From: an uncultured Prevotellaceae bacterium | GTDB lineage: Bacteria; Bacteroidota; Bacteroidia; Bacteroidales; Bacteroidaceae | NCBI GenBank assembly: GCA_937891085.1 | Contig: CALAEY010000039.1 | Coordinates: 1 to 64,000, forward strand | DNA: 64,000 nt | Direction of reading: 5' to 3' | Shown here: positions 17,935-27,032 of the stretch, one piece after another | How the letters are laid out: each line of letters opens with the position of its first letter | Position numbering within the stretch: position 1 is the stretch's first letter | Translations under genes and position numbers: made by a program | The notes under the pieces: generated by a model | Told to the model about the DNA's origin: nothing | Seen by the model: the letters and a program-made list of their open reading frames with translations, nothing else | Databases searched by the model: none

Positions 17935-19278
17935 ATGCTAATGATCATTCAGTTGCTAATCGTTTTATTAGCACTTTATGTTGGTTCTCGTTATGGTAGT
18001 TTGGCTCTTGGTGCCATTTCCGGCATTGGCCTTGCCATCTTAGTTTTCGGTTTTGGCCTAAAGCCTGGCACTCCTCCTACAGATGTGATTTATATCATCA
18101 TCGCAGCAGTGACCTGCGCGGGTGTGATGCAAGCCTCTGGTGGTATGGATTGGTTGATCCAGATTGCTGAGCGCATGCTGCGTAAGCACCCAGATCGCAT
18201 CACGTTCTATGCCCCGCTTACTACCTTTTTCCTTACTGTATTGGTGGGTACTGGTCACGTGGTTTACACGCTGATGCCTATTATATGTGACATCGCCCTG
18301 AAGAAGGGCATTCGTCCAGAGCGCCCTTGTGGTGTGGCTTCCATCGCCTCACAGGTAGGTATTACCTGTTCGCCTATTGCTGCTGCTGTGGTGGCATTCA
18401 CCACGATTTCTGCTTCCAATGGCTTCAATGTCAGCATTCCGCAGGTGCTTATGCTCACCATCCCTTCTTGTGTCATTGGCCTGATAGTGGCTTCTGCTTG
18501 CTCTTACAAGCGTGGCTTCGACCTCGATAAAGATCCTGAGTTCCAGAAGCGTCTCCAGAATCCTGAGACCTATCAGTATATGTATGGTAATTCTGCCACG
18601 ACACTGGATAAGGAAATCTCCAAGGATTCTAAGCATGCCGTTTATATTTTCCTCGGTGCTCTCTGCGTCATCGTGTTCTTCGCTATCTTCCAGAACTTGC
18701 TGCCTCACTATCCAAAGGCTGATGGTACAACGGAAGCCCTGAAGATGAACCTCGTGATTCAGATTGTGATGATCTGTGCCGCAGCCTTGATGATTCTCTT
18801 CTGCAAGGCACAGCCTAAGAAGGCTGTTGCTGGAGCCGTTTGGCAGAGCGGTATGGTGGCTGTGGTGGCTATCTATGGCATCGCTTGGATGGCAGATACC
18901 TATTTCAGCAACTATATGACGGAGATGGAGGAGGCGCTTGGTAGCATCGTCGCGCAGTATAAGTGGTCCATTGCACTGGTATTCTTCGCTGTGTCTGTGC
19001 TTATCAACTCGCAGGGTGCAGTGGTGGTGGCCATGTTGCCATTGGCTTATTCATTGGGCATCCCAGGATGGGTGCTGCTGGGTGTGCTGCCAAGTGTCTA
19101 TGGATACTTCTTCATTCCTAACTATCCATCTGATATTGCCACTGTGAACTTCGACCGTTCGGGCACTACAGTGATAGGAAAATACTTGCTCAACCATAGT
19201 TTCATGATGCCAGGTCTGGTGTGTGTGATCGTTTCTACTATCATCTGCTACCTGCTTTCTATGGTGTTCTATGCATAA
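17935..19278 (+). CDS. Anaerobic C4-dicarboxylate transporter (DcuA/DcuB family)
   Basis: 447 aa, 10-12 predicted membrane segments. Family signatures: ALGAISGIGLAILVF near the N-terminus, GTGHVVYTLMPIICDIALK, and RPERPCGVASIASQVGITCSP. Exchanges fumarate, malate, aspartate and succinate across the inner membrane during anaerobic respiration. DcuA versus DcuB cannot be settled by eye. The downstream acetyltransferase start overlaps its stop by eight bases. In many Bacteroidetes this family is linked to asparaginase; here asparaginase is 41 kb away. Confidence 0.9.
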   Translation: MLMIIQLLIVLLALYVGSRYGSLALGAISGIGLAILVFGFGLKPGTPPTDVIYIIIAAVTCAGVMQASGGMDWLIQIAERMLRKHPDRITFYAPLTTFFLTVLVGTGHVVYTLMPIICDIALKKGIRPERPCGVASIASQVGITCSPIAAAVVAFTTISASNGFNVSIPQVLMLTIPSCVIGLIVASACSYKRGFDLDKDPEFQKRLQNPETYQYMYGNSATTLDKEISKDSKHAVYIFLGALCVIVFFAIFQNLLPHYPKADGTTEALKMNLVIQIVMICAAALMILFCKAQPKKAVAGAVWQSGMVAVVAIYGIAWMADTYFSNYMTEMEEALGSIVAQYKWSIALVFFAVSVLINSQGAVVVAMLPLAYSLGIPGWVLLGVLPSVYGYFFIPNYPSDIATVNFDRSGTTVIGKYLLNHSFMMPGLVCVIVSTIICYLLSMVFYA

Positions 19279-19807
19279 AGGCTTCTTCAAAGGTGAAAGG
19301 GTAAGGCTCAGAGCCATGGAGCCACAGGATGTGGAGGTGCTCTATGAGATGGAGAATGATCCTGCATCCTGGGATGTGAGTAATTTCTCTGTGCCTTATT
19401 CTCATCATGTGCTAAGTGAGTATGTCGCACAGTCGCAAAGTGACATCTTTGCTGACCGTCAGCTGAGGCTGATGATTGTGCGGGGAGAGGACGGTGAGGC
19501 GGTGGGTACCATCGACCTCACCGATTTTTCTGCTTTCCATCGACGTGGAGAGGTGGGCATCGCTATCCGCGAAGCCTTTCAGGGCCAAGGCTATGCCAAG
19601 GAGGCTCTCCAGCTCCTTGCCGACTATGCCTTCCGCTTCCTGCGCCTCAAGCAGCTCAATGCCCATGTTGCCAAAGACAATGCCCAGAGCCTGGCCCTCT
19701 TCCAGAGCTGTGGTTTCGAGCAGTGTGGCATTCTGAAGGCTTGGTGGCGGGTAGAGGGAGAGTATAAAGATGTGGTGATTTTACAACGATTGAGAATTGA
19801 GGATTGA
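19271..19807 (+). CDS. GNAT-family N-acetyltransferase (RimL/SpeG-like)
   Basis: 178 aa. Residues ~5-165 carry the GNAT fold: RLRAMEPQDVEVLYEMENDP at the start, the acetyl-CoA loop REAFQGQGYAKEALQLL, then LNAHVAKDNAQSLALFQSCGFEQCG. This spacing is typical of ribosomal-protein or polyamine acetyltransferases, but the acceptor is unknown. Translation is coupled to the transporter gene upstream and to the phosphatase gene three bases downstream. Confidence 0.85.
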   Translation: MHKGFFKGERVRLRAMEPQDVEVLYEMENDPASWDVSNFSVPYSHHVLSEYVAQSQSDIFADRQLRLMIVRGEDGEAVGTIDLTDFSAFHRRGEVGIAIREAFQGQGYAKEALQLLADYAFRFLRLKQLNAHVAKDNAQSLALFQSCGFEQCGILKAWWRVEGEYKDVVILQRLRIED

Positions 19808-19809
19808 GC

Positions 19810-20433
19810 ATGTACTTAGCATTATTCGACTTCGACGGTGTGGTGGTAGATAGCGAAACACAATACGCTATCTTCTGGGGCCAGATAGGGGAGGAGTTCT
19901 TCGGAAATCCCGACTTTGCCATGCAGATCAAGGGACAGACGCTGGATCATATACTGGGGAGCAACTTCAGCACCCCTGATGCAGAGCGCATTGTGCAGCG
20001 CCTGAATGACTTCGAGGGCTCTATGCACTACGACTATATCCCTGGCTTCCTGCCTTTTTTTGAAGACCTGAAGCGCCACGATGTGAAGACGGCTGTGGTT
20101 ACCTCTTCCAACAATCTGAAGATGGAGGCAGCTTTCCGTTACCATCCTGCCTTGCAGACCATGTTCGATCACATTCTCACAGCAGAGATGTTCACGCGCT
20201 CCAAACCTGCGCCCGATTGTTACCTACTGGGTATGAGGCTCTTTGGGTGCGAAGCTGCTGAAACCTATGTCTTTGAAGATTCTCTCAATGGTCTGCGTTC
20301 TGCACAGGCTTCTGGAGCGCATGTGGTAGGTCTTTCCACCACTTTTCCTGCCAGTGAGGTGGTGCCTTACGCAAACGTTGTCATTCCTAATTTCTGCGAG
20401 TTTTCCTATGAAAAGATGCTGCAAGTGAAATAA
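19810..20433 (+). CDS. HAD-superfamily phosphatase (beta-phosphoglucomutase-like)
   Basis: About 207 aa from the ATG at 19810; a TTG at 19804 is possible but less likely. Motif I DFDGVVVDSE with the nucleophilic Asp, motif II VVTSSN, motif III Lys in RSKPAPDCYL, and motif IV VFEDSLNGL. The cap between motifs I and II is helical (subfamily I). Substrate unknown, probably a small sugar phosphate. Last gene of the transporter-acetyltransferase-phosphatase unit. Confidence 0.85.
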   Translation: MYLALFDFDGVVVDSETQYAIFWGQIGEEFFGNPDFAMQIKGQTLDHILGSNFSTPDAERIVQRLNDFEGSMHYDYIPGFLPFFEDLKRHDVKTAVVTSSNNLKMEAAFRYHPALQTMFDHILTAEMFTRSKPAPDCYLLGMRLFGCEAAETYVFEDSLNGLRSAQASGAHVVGLSTTFPASEVVPYANVVIPNFCEFSYEKMLQVK

Positions 20434-20439
20434 AAGCAT

Positions 20440-20447
20440 TATCTTTG
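20440..20447 (+). promoter_or_regulatory. -7 box TATCTTTG before the MFS gene
   Basis: Exact TAnnTTTG match, 24 bases before the ATG at 20471; the -33 region is not a clear match. Confidence 0.5.
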
Positions 20448-20470
20448 CGGCCTGTTTTTGTAGGATTAGT

Positions 20471-21454
20471 ATGAAACATTCAGTAAACAATATATCTTCC
20501 TCCAGCTTTTGTCGCATTTGCTTGGCGGCTCTGTTTTTGCATGCAGGGCTGTTCATGCTGATACCCTTGCTGCCTATGCTCCTGTCATGGCAGTTGGGCA
20601 TCGCGCAGGAAGAAACGGCTCCGCTCTACCTATATATATTGGTGGGATTGCTGGCTGTGGGACCGCTTCATGCGTGGTTGGCAGATGCCTACAAGCGTAA
20701 GTATGTGGCTGTATTGGCTACGTTGGGCTTGATGGGTAGTTTCCTTGGCATGCTTTGGATAGAAAGCTTGGTGACCTTATGGGCTTTGGGCTCCTTCTGT
20801 GGAGCCTTCTATGGCATGGCTATCAGTGCCTTGATCACCATTTCCATAGACATTGTCAATTCTGGACAGCGCACAGCTGCCAATAAGGCGTTGGCTTACG
20901 TCCTCTGCATAGGGGCATTCTTGGGTGTGGCTGTTGGCGGAGTTTCTTCGCTTCTGGTCTATGGCAGTGATGCATGGCTGCCCTATGTGGCAGCTTCCTG
21001 TCTGATGCTCAGTGCCTTGCTGTCGCAATCGGTCTATGTGGCCTTTCGTGCGCCTATTGGCGTGTCCGTCTTCGGGCTCGATCGTTTTTTCCTGCCACGC
21101 ACATGGTTGCCAACCTTAGTCATGCTCTTTATTGGCTTGATTCCTGGGCTTTATCTCCCTTGGGTAGCCAGCAGTCAGATTTTGTTCCCATTGCTGAGCA
21201 TCCTCCTTTTGGCATTGCTTGTTCACCCTGCCATCACGATCTATGTGAAGCTCGCTGAGCATTGCCAGCGTGCCACTTCCGTCAGTTCCTGTCTTCTGGG
21301 AGTGCTGATGGGAATTTTGCTTGGTGCTTGCCTATCTACCACTTATCTATGCATGGAGTGTACCCATGCCATGGCCGCTATGGCTTTAGGAGCAGCATTG
21401 ATTTGCCTCCCCTTTGCCTATCGCTACTATCTGAAGCATAAAGTGAGGGAATAA
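20471..21454 (+). CDS. MFS transporter, short form
   Basis: 327 aa, with about ten hydrophobic segments. The cytoplasmic loop motif DAYKRKYVAVLATLGLMGSF resembles the MFS loop-2/3 signature, and the N-terminal domain is intact. It is shorter than the usual 380-400 residues, so the C-terminal bundle may lack one or two helices. Substrate not predictable. It may have its own promoter and is convergent with dgkA. Confidence 0.7.
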   Translation: MKHSVNNISSSSFCRICLAALFLHAGLFMLIPLLPMLLSWQLGIAQEETAPLYLYILVGLLAVGPLHAWLADAYKRKYVAVLATLGLMGSFLGMLWIESLVTLWALGSFCGAFYGMAISALITISIDIVNSGQRTAANKALAYVLCIGAFLGVAVGGVSSLLVYGSDAWLPYVAASCLMLSALLSQSVYVAFRAPIGVSVFGLDRFFLPRTWLPTLVMLFIGLIPGLYLPWVASSQILFPLLSILLLALLVHPAITIYVKLAEHCQRATSVSSCLLGVLMGILLGACLSTTYLCMECTHAMAAMALGAALICLPFAYRYYLKHKVRE

Positions 21455-21472
21455 TATGCCCAAAGCTGTGAG

Positions 21473-21489
21473 CAAAAATGCCCACAGTT
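21473..21489. repeat. 17-bp repeat shared with 35975-35991
   Basis: CAAAAATGCCCACAGTT occurs here and at 35975-35991. In both places it is followed by a TGAxCAT-like string and, further on, ATACGCTTG. Function unknown; both copies lie in intergenic DNA. Confidence 0.5.
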
Positions 21490-21530
21490 ATGAACATGTG
21501 GTAAAGTCATACGCTTGATTTGTTTTCCCC

Positions 21531-21890
21531 TTAGAAAATATACGGTATGAAAATGATCAGTCCTACGGCTGCAGCGGCGATGGCTGTGACGAGCACGGCA
21601 CCTGCTGCGATGTCCTTTACCTTGCCAGCCAACTCGCTATAATCGGGGTGGGCGAGGTCTGTGAGGCGTTCGATGGCACTGTTGAAAAGCTCGGCACCAA
21701 TGACCAAGCCAAAGCAGAGGATTACGGCCACCCATTCCATGCGGGTGATGCCAAAGTAGAAGCCTGCGATGATGACCAGCACCATCACCAGCAGATGAAA
21801 GTCCAGATTCTGCTCCCGTCCTACACAGGCGCAAATGCCTTTCCAAGCGTACTTGAAGCTCCTCAGTTGTTTTTTATAATCGTACTTCAT
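21531..21890 (-). CDS. dgkA: Diacylglycerol/undecaprenol kinase
   Basis: 119 aa, three transmembrane helices. The signature GAELFNSAIERLTD is followed by KDIAAGAVLV, which hold the catalytic Glu and the metal/ATP contacts of the DgkA family. Gram-positive and Bacteroidetes members often phosphorylate undecaprenol rather than diacylglycerol. It lies downstream of relA on the same strand, separated by a heptamer-array element. Confidence 0.9.
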   Translation of the reverse strand: MKYDYKKQLRSFKYAWKGICACVGREQNLDFHLLVMVLVIIAGFYFGITRMEWVAVILCFGLVIGAELFNSAIERLTDLAHPDYSELAGKVKDIAAGAVLVTAIAAAAVGLIIFIPYIF

Positions 21891-21902
21891 GTCTTTATCT
21901 AT

Positions 21903-22011
21903 TGAGCATTGAGCATTGAGAATTCACAATTCACAATTCACAATTGACAATTAGCCATCCGGATGAAAATGGCGAAGCCATAATTCTCAATTTTCAATTT
22001 TCAATTTTATA
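21903..22011. repeat. Heptamer arrays flanking a CATCCGGATG...GGCGAAGCC core
   Basis: Left array: GAGCATT, GAGAATT, CACAATT (x3), GACAATT. Core: CCATCCGGATG, then GGCGAAGCC (21957-21980). The right array holds heptamers in the opposite orientation (CAATTTT). Left and right arrays can pair, making a long imperfect hairpin. A close relative is at 40190-40317. Confidence 0.65.
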
Positions 22012-24228
22012 TCAGTTTCTCGCCACTTGTTTCACTCCCTTCACTGTGCGCAGCTTTTTGATGAGCGCATCTAGCTTAGACGTATCGCTCACCAAGACGG
22101 TGAGGGTGCCAGAGAACAATCCGTCGTGCACATCGATGTTTACGCTGCGCAGCAAGATGCCCTCCTCCTTATTGATCACACTCGTGATGTTTGTCACGAT
22201 GCCAATGTCATCATTGCCTACCACACGCAGGTTGATAGGATAGTTCTTTCCAATCGACTTACCAGCCCAACGCGCTTTCACGATGCGATAGCCAAAACGC
22301 TCACGCATGTCCTTCGCATTAGGGCAGTCGGTGCGATGTATCTTGATGCCATTCATCACAGATACGAAGCCGAAGATGTCGTCCCCATAGATAGGGTTGC
22401 AGCACTTCGCCAGCTGGAACTTCAGGCCCTTCACGTTCTGGTCTATCACCAGCACATCATCATTGGGCTCCTTGCCATTATCAGCATTCAGATTCTGCAA
22501 GCTGAACTCTTCCGCACTGTGCGTAGTAGCCTCTGGCTCCAGCACCCTGCGCTGCTGCTCCACATACTGGTCGATGATTTGGTTCACATCCAGCGTACCA
22601 TTGGCGATGCTTTGATAGAAATCCGTGATGATCTTGTAGCCCATGCGCTTGATAAGCTGCATCATGATGCTCTCATCCCATTCTATCTTGCGGTTCTTCA
22701 TCTTGCGCTCCAGCTCCTCCTTCGCCAGCGTATGCTGTCGTGCAGCCATCTCCTTCAGTGCCTGCTTGATCTTCACACGTGCCTTGCTGGTCACCACATA
22801 GTTGAGCCATCCCTGCTTAGGCGTCTGGGTGCTCTGCGTCATGATCTCCACCTGGTCGCCGCTATGCAGCACCTGCTTGATGGGTACATTCTTGCCATTC
22901 ACCTTTGCCCCTATACAACTACATCCCAACTTGGTGTGAATCAGGAAGGCAAAGTCGAGCACAGAAGCCCCCTTGGGGAGTTTGTAGAGATCGCCCTTTG
23001 GCGTGAAGACAAACACCTCATCCTCATAGAGATCCATCTTGAACTGATCCATCACCTCCATATCGCTGCTGTCGGCCGTTTCGAGGGCCTCACGTACGGA
23101 AGTCAGCCAAGTATCCAAGCCCGTCTCCTGCTTGATGCCCTTGTAGCGCCAATGGGCAGCAAGACCGCGCTCTGCGATGGCATCCATGCGCTCTGTGCGT
23201 ATCTGCACTTCCACCCACTTGCCCTGAGGGCCCATCACTGTGATGTGCAGACTTTCGTAGCCATTGCTTTTAGGCACGGAAAGCCAGTCGCGCAGGCGGT
23301 TAGGATTGGGTTGGTACATATCCGTCACGATGCTATACACCTGCCAGCACTCCTGCTTCTCCTTCTCGTACTCAGAATCCAGAATCACACGGATGGCGAA
23401 GAGGTCGTACACACCCTCAAACGGGCACTTCTGCTTCTTCATCTTCTGATAGATAGAGTGGATGCTCTTGGTGCGCCCCTTGATGTGGAACTTCAGCCCT
23501 GCAGCTTCCAACTTCTGCTTCAGCGGCTCTATGAAAGCATCGATGTAGGCATCACGGCTTTTCTTGGTCTCATTGAGCTTGTCCTTGATGTGGTAGTACA
23601 TGTCATGTTCCGTGTACTTCAGACTCAGGTCCTCCAGTTCCGACTTCAACATGTAGAGGCCCAACTTATGCGCCAATGGGGCATAGAGGTAGGAGGCTTC
23701 GCTGGAAACCTGCATACGTGCCTCCACATTCTCCGTATCGCGAATCTGGCGCATGATGTTCACACGATCTGCTATCATGATGAGAATCACGCGCATATCT
23801 TCTGCAAACGTCAGCAGCAACTTCTTGAAGTTCTCGCTCTCGATGGTCGGACTCTTGGTATAAAGTTCCTGCACACGAATCAATCCATGAACGATGCGTG
23901 CTACATCCACTCCATAGTCGCGCTCCACCTCCTCCAGAGGCAGATCGCCGAAGCGTACAGAGTCGTTGAGCATCACAGCCAGCACGGATGCACGCTTCAT
24001 ACCCATCTCCTGTATCAGGATGATGGCCGTCTGTGTGTCTTTTATGATGGGATTCTGCCCGAAGATGTCGCGTTGCACTTTTCCGCTCTGTGCTGTCTCA
24101 CGCAGTTGCTCCTTCAGCTTTTGGTAGTCGGATGGCAGAAAAGTATCGCTCGTAGCCCGCAGAAATTTGCGGTAAATGCCGAAAAACTGCTTGCGCTCTT
24201 CAGGGGTGAATAATGTCTTATTTTCCAT
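22012..24228 (-). CDS. relA: RelA/SpoT-family (p)ppGpp synthetase with degenerate hydrolase domain
   Basis: 738 aa, full long-RSH layout. N-terminal HD-type domain (~1-190). Synthetase domain with GRTKSIHSIYQKM, YDLFAIRVI, NGYESLHITV and VEVQIRTERMD. TGS (VFTPKGDLYKLPKGASVLDFA), helical/zinc-finger region (CCNPIYGDDIFGFV), and C-terminal ACT. The hydrolase metal site is eroded: LND (87-89) replaces the usual LHD, and the first His is missing (DTQTAI), while the later Asp in IADR remains. It is therefore predicted to be mainly a synthetase. Divergent from DUF4301. A 695-codon antisense frame within it is a shadow. Confidence 0.9.
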   Translation of the reverse strand: MENKTLFTPEERKQFFGIYRKFLRATSDTFLPSDYQKLKEQLRETAQSGKVQRDIFGQNPIIKDTQTAIILIQEMGMKRASVLAVMLNDSVRFGDLPLEEVERDYGVDVARIVHGLIRVQELYTKSPTIESENFKKLLLTFAEDMRVILIMIADRVNIMRQIRDTENVEARMQVSSEASYLYAPLAHKLGLYMLKSELEDLSLKYTEHDMYYHIKDKLNETKKSRDAYIDAFIEPLKQKLEAAGLKFHIKGRTKSIHSIYQKMKKQKCPFEGVYDLFAIRVILDSEYEKEKQECWQVYSIVTDMYQPNPNRLRDWLSVPKSNGYESLHITVMGPQGKWVEVQIRTERMDAIAERGLAAHWRYKGIKQETGLDTWLTSVREALETADSSDMEVMDQFKMDLYEDEVFVFTPKGDLYKLPKGASVLDFAFLIHTKLGCSCIGAKVNGKNVPIKQVLHSGDQVEIMTQSTQTPKQGWLNYVVTSKARVKIKQALKEMAARQHTLAKEELERKMKNRKIEWDESIMMQLIKRMGYKIITDFYQSIANGTLDVNQIIDQYVEQQRRVLEPEATTHSAEEFSLQNLNADNGKEPNDDVLVIDQNVKGLKFQLAKCCNPIYGDDIFGFVSVMNGIKIHRTDCPNAKDMRERFGYRIVKARWAGKSIGKNYPINLRVVGNDDIGIVTNITSVINKEEGILLRSVNIDVHDGLFSGTLTVLVSDTSKLDALIKKLRTVKGVKQVARN

Positions 24229-24274
24229 GTCAAAAAAAATATCGATGTAAAATTACGTTTTTCTTTTGGTTTTC

Positions 24275-24306
24275 TTGATGCGTATAACAATTTTTTTGTA
24301 CTTTTG
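24275..24306 (+). promoter_or_regulatory. Promoter of the DUF4301-purT unit
   Basis: TTG (24275-24277), 21 bases, then TACTTTTG (24299-24306). It fits TTTG-N19/21-TAnnTTTG with a shortened -33 box and lies 26 bases before the ATG. Confidence 0.65.
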
Positions 24307-24331
24307 GTAAAAATAATCAAAACACTAAGTT

Positions 24332-25849
24332 ATGTTGACTAACGAAGATAAACAGTATTTAGCCTCTAAAGGCATTACAGAAGGGCAGATTTTGAGCCAG
24401 TTGGAATGTTTTAAGAAAGGATTCCCTTACTTGAAACTCGCTGCTGCAGCTTCTGTTGACAATGGCATCCTGTCGCCAGATGAAGAAGCACTGAAACTCT
24501 ATCTGCGCGTGTGGGATACCTATATTCAGAGTGAGCGTAAGGTGGTGAAGTTCGTGCCAGCCTCTGGTGCTGCCAGCCGTATGTTCAAGAATATGTTCGC
24601 ATTCTTGGAGGCCGACTATGATGCCCCTCAGACCGATTTCGAGAAAGAGTTTTTCGACAAGATAGAAAAGTTCGCATTCTACGACGACCTGAATGCCGCT
24701 TGTCAGAAGACCACAGGAAAAGACATCCCAGCCTTGCTGGCTGCAGGACAGTATAAGCCAGTAGTGGCAGCGCTGCTTCAAGAAGCCGGCCTGAACTATG
24801 GCCAGTTGCCAAAGGGCCTTCTGAAATTCCATCGCTACGAGAATGGTTCTCGCACCCCTGTAGAGGAACATCTGGTGGAGGGCGCACTCTATGCTGCCAA
24901 TCGCTCAGGTTTGGTAAACGTACACTTCACCGTATCCCCAGAGCACAAGGCTCTGTTCCAGAAGTTGGTAGAAGAAAAGGCCGCGCTCTTCGCTAAGCGC
25001 TATGGTGTGCGTTACGATATTTCTTTCTCCGAGCAGAAGAGTTCTACGGACACGGTGGCTGCTGATGAGAACAACGAGCCTTTCCGTGTAGACGGCAAGC
25101 TCTTCTTCCGCCCAGGTGGTCATGGGGCCTTGATAGAGAATCTCAACGATCTGGATGCAGACATCGTCTTCATCAAGAACATCGACAATGTGGTGCCAGA
25201 TAAGTTCAAGGCAGACACTATCACCTACAAGAAACTCTTGGCAGGTGTGCTGGTGACTTTGCAGCAGAAGGCCTTTGGCTACCTGCAGTTGCTGGAGAGT
25301 GGCAAGTATACCCATGAGCAGGTGATGGAAATCCTGCAGTTCGTGCAGAAGAAGCTCTACTGCAAGTTGCCTGATACCAAGTTGCTCGAAGATACCGAGT
25401 TGGTAGTTTACCTCAAGAAGAAACTCAATCGCCCAATGCGCGTCTGCGGTATGGTGAAGAACGTGGGTGAGCCTGGTGGTGGCCCGTTCTTGGCATACAA
25501 TCCAGATTGCTCTATCTCCTTGCAGATCTTGGAAAGCTCACAGATCGACATGAGCGATCCTGAGAAGAAGGCGATGTTCGAGCAGGGTACGCACTTCAAC
25601 CCAGTGGATCTGGTATGTGCTGTGCGCAACTATAAGGGCGAGAAGTTCGACCTCACCAAGTTTGTGGATCCTGCTACGGGCTTCATCTCCAGCAAGTCGA
25701 AGAGCGGGCGCAACCTTAAGGCATTGGAGCTCCCTGGCCTTTGGAACGGTGCCATGAGCGACTGGAGCACTGTCTTTGTGGAGGTGCCACTTACAACTTT
25801 CAATCCTGTTAAAACTGTCAACGATTTATTAAGAGAACAACATCAATGA
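24332..25849 (+). CDS. DUF4301 family protein
   Basis: 505 aa cytoplasmic protein of a Bacteroidetes-specific family. The segment [20 protein letters not shown] (~71-90) looks like the nucleotide-binding loop of NTP-transferases, and [28 protein letters not shown] resembles their metal-binding DxD region. This suggests a nucleotidyltransferase-like fold, as inference only. It overlaps purT by four bases, so the two are translationally coupled. No experimental function is known to me. Confidence 0.85.
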   Translation: MLTNEDKQYLASKGITEGQILSQLECFKKGFPYLKLAAAASVDNGILSPDEEALKLYLRVWDTYIQSERKVVKFVPASGAASRMFKNMFAFLEADYDAPQTDFEKEFFDKIEKFAFYDDLNAACQKTTGKDIPALLAAGQYKPVVAALLQEAGLNYGQLPKGLLKFHRYENGSRTPVEEHLVEGALYAANRSGLVNVHFTVSPEHKALFQKLVEEKAALFAKRYGVRYDISFSEQKSSTDTVAADENNEPFRVDGKLFFRPGGHGALIENLNDLDADIVFIKNIDNVVPDKFKADTITYKKLLAGVLVTLQQKAFGYLQLLESGKYTHEQVMEILQFVQKKLYCKLPDTKLLEDTELVVYLKKKLNRPMRVCGMVKNVGEPGGGPFLAYNPDCSISLQILESSQIDMSDPEKKAMFEQGTHFNPVDLVCAVRNYKGEKFDLTKFVDPATGFISSKSKSGRNLKALELPGLWNGAMSDWSTVFVEVPLTTFNPVKTVNDLLREQHQ

Positions 25850-27009
25850 AAAAAATATTATTGCTTGGCTCTGGTGAACTGGGTAAGGAATTTACCATTG
25901 CCGCAAAGAGATTGGGACAATACGTGGTGGCCTGCGATGCCTACGAACATGCGCCTGCCATGCAGGTAGCCGATGAGTTCGAGGTCTTCAAGATGCTCGA
26001 TGGTGATGCACTCGCAGCAGCCGTGAAGAAACATCAGCCAGACATCATCGTGCCAGAGATAGAGGCCATTCGTACGGAGCGCCTGTATGACTTTGAGAAA
26101 CAGGGCATACAGGTAGTGCCAAGCGCACGTGCCGTGAACTATACCATGAACCGTCGTTCTATCCGCGACTTGGCGGCTAAGGAGCTGGGCGTGAAGACTG
26201 CTAAGTACCGCTATGCTGCTTCGTTGGAAGAACTGCAGGAGCATGCCAAGGAGATAGGTTTCCCTTGCGTTATCAAACCATTGATGTCCTCTTCTGGTCA
26301 TGGTCAGAGTGTGGCTCGTACGGAGGCCGATTTGGTGAAATCGTGGGATGAGGCACAGCGTGGCAGTCGTGGCGATATTGCAGAGGTGATCATTGAGGAG
26401 TTCATCAAGTTCGATTTCGAAATCACCCTGCTTACTGTGACGCAGAAGAATGGTCAGACGCTGTTCTGCGCTCCTATCGGACACGTGCAGCGTGATGGCG
26501 ACTATCGTGAGAGCTTCCAGCCTATGCCTATGCGTCCTGAGCATTTGCAGCAGGCACAAGCCATGGCAGCTAAGGTAACAGGTGCCCTGACGGGCGCTGG
26601 TATCTGGGGCGTGGAGTTCTTCGTAAGCAATAAAGATGGAGTTTACTTCAGCGAGCTGTCTCCCCGTCCACACGATACAGGCATGGTGACCCTGTCTGGC
26701 TGCCAGAACCTCAGTGAGTTTGAGCTTCATGCCCGTGCCGTGTTAGGCTATCCTATCCCAGCCATCAAGCAGGAGAAGGTGGGAGCCAGTGCCGTGGTGT
26801 TGGCCGACTCAGTGACAGACAATCCGCAGTATAGTGGCATAGAGGATGCCCTACAGGCAGAAGATACCGATGTGCGTATCTTCGGCAAGCCATTCACCCG
26901 CTTCCATCGTCGCATGGGTGTAGTGGTGTGCAGCGCTCCCCTTGGTTCCGACATAGATGCCCTGCGTGATAAGTGCAAGGCTCAAGCTGCGAAAATTTCA
27001 GTCCATTGA
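25846..27009 (+). CDS. purT: Formate-dependent phosphoribosylglycinamide formyltransferase
   Basis: 387 aa ATP-grasp enzyme: formate + ATP + GAR gives formyl-GAR in purine synthesis. Dinucleotide-like N-terminus GSGELGKEF (7-15), [10 protein letters not shown], the ATP-grasp loop [12 protein letters not shown], and metal ligands in [29 protein letters not shown]. Length matches E. coli PurT. The upstream overlap with DUF4301 and the 23-base spacer before the sulfhydrylase gene suggest one operon. Confidence 0.95.
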   Translation: MKKILLLGSGELGKEFTIAAKRLGQYVVACDAYEHAPAMQVADEFEVFKMLDGDALAAAVKKHQPDIIVPEIEAIRTERLYDFEKQGIQVVPSARAVNYTMNRRSIRDLAAKELGVKTAKYRYAASLEELQEHAKEIGFPCVIKPLMSSSGHGQSVARTEADLVKSWDEAQRGSRGDIAEVIIEEFIKFDFEITLLTVTQKNGQTLFCAPIGHVQRDGDYRESFQPMPMRPEHLQQAQAMAAKVTGALTGAGIWGVEFFVSNKDGVYFSELSPRPHDTGMVTLSGCQNLSEFELHARAVLGYPIPAIKQEKVGASAVVLADSVTDNPQYSGIEDALQAEDTDVRIFGKPFTRFHRRMGVVVCSAPLGSDIDALRDKCKAQAAKISVH

Positions 27010-27032
27010 CCATTGAACATTGAGAATTGAAC
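27004..27032. repeat. Heptamer array before the sulfhydrylase gene
   Basis: Repeats of CCATTGA/ACATTGA/GAATTGA. The purT stop (27007-27009) and the region before the next ATG (27033) lie in it. Confidence 0.5.

Noticed and set aside
22126..24213. 695-codon open frame on the plus strand
   Set aside because: It is entirely antisense to relA, whose full domain series is clear; the opposite frame is open because of codon bias.
25858..26730. 290-codon frame on the minus strand
   Set aside because: Antisense shadow of purT, rich in His, Leu and Cys, with no family pattern.
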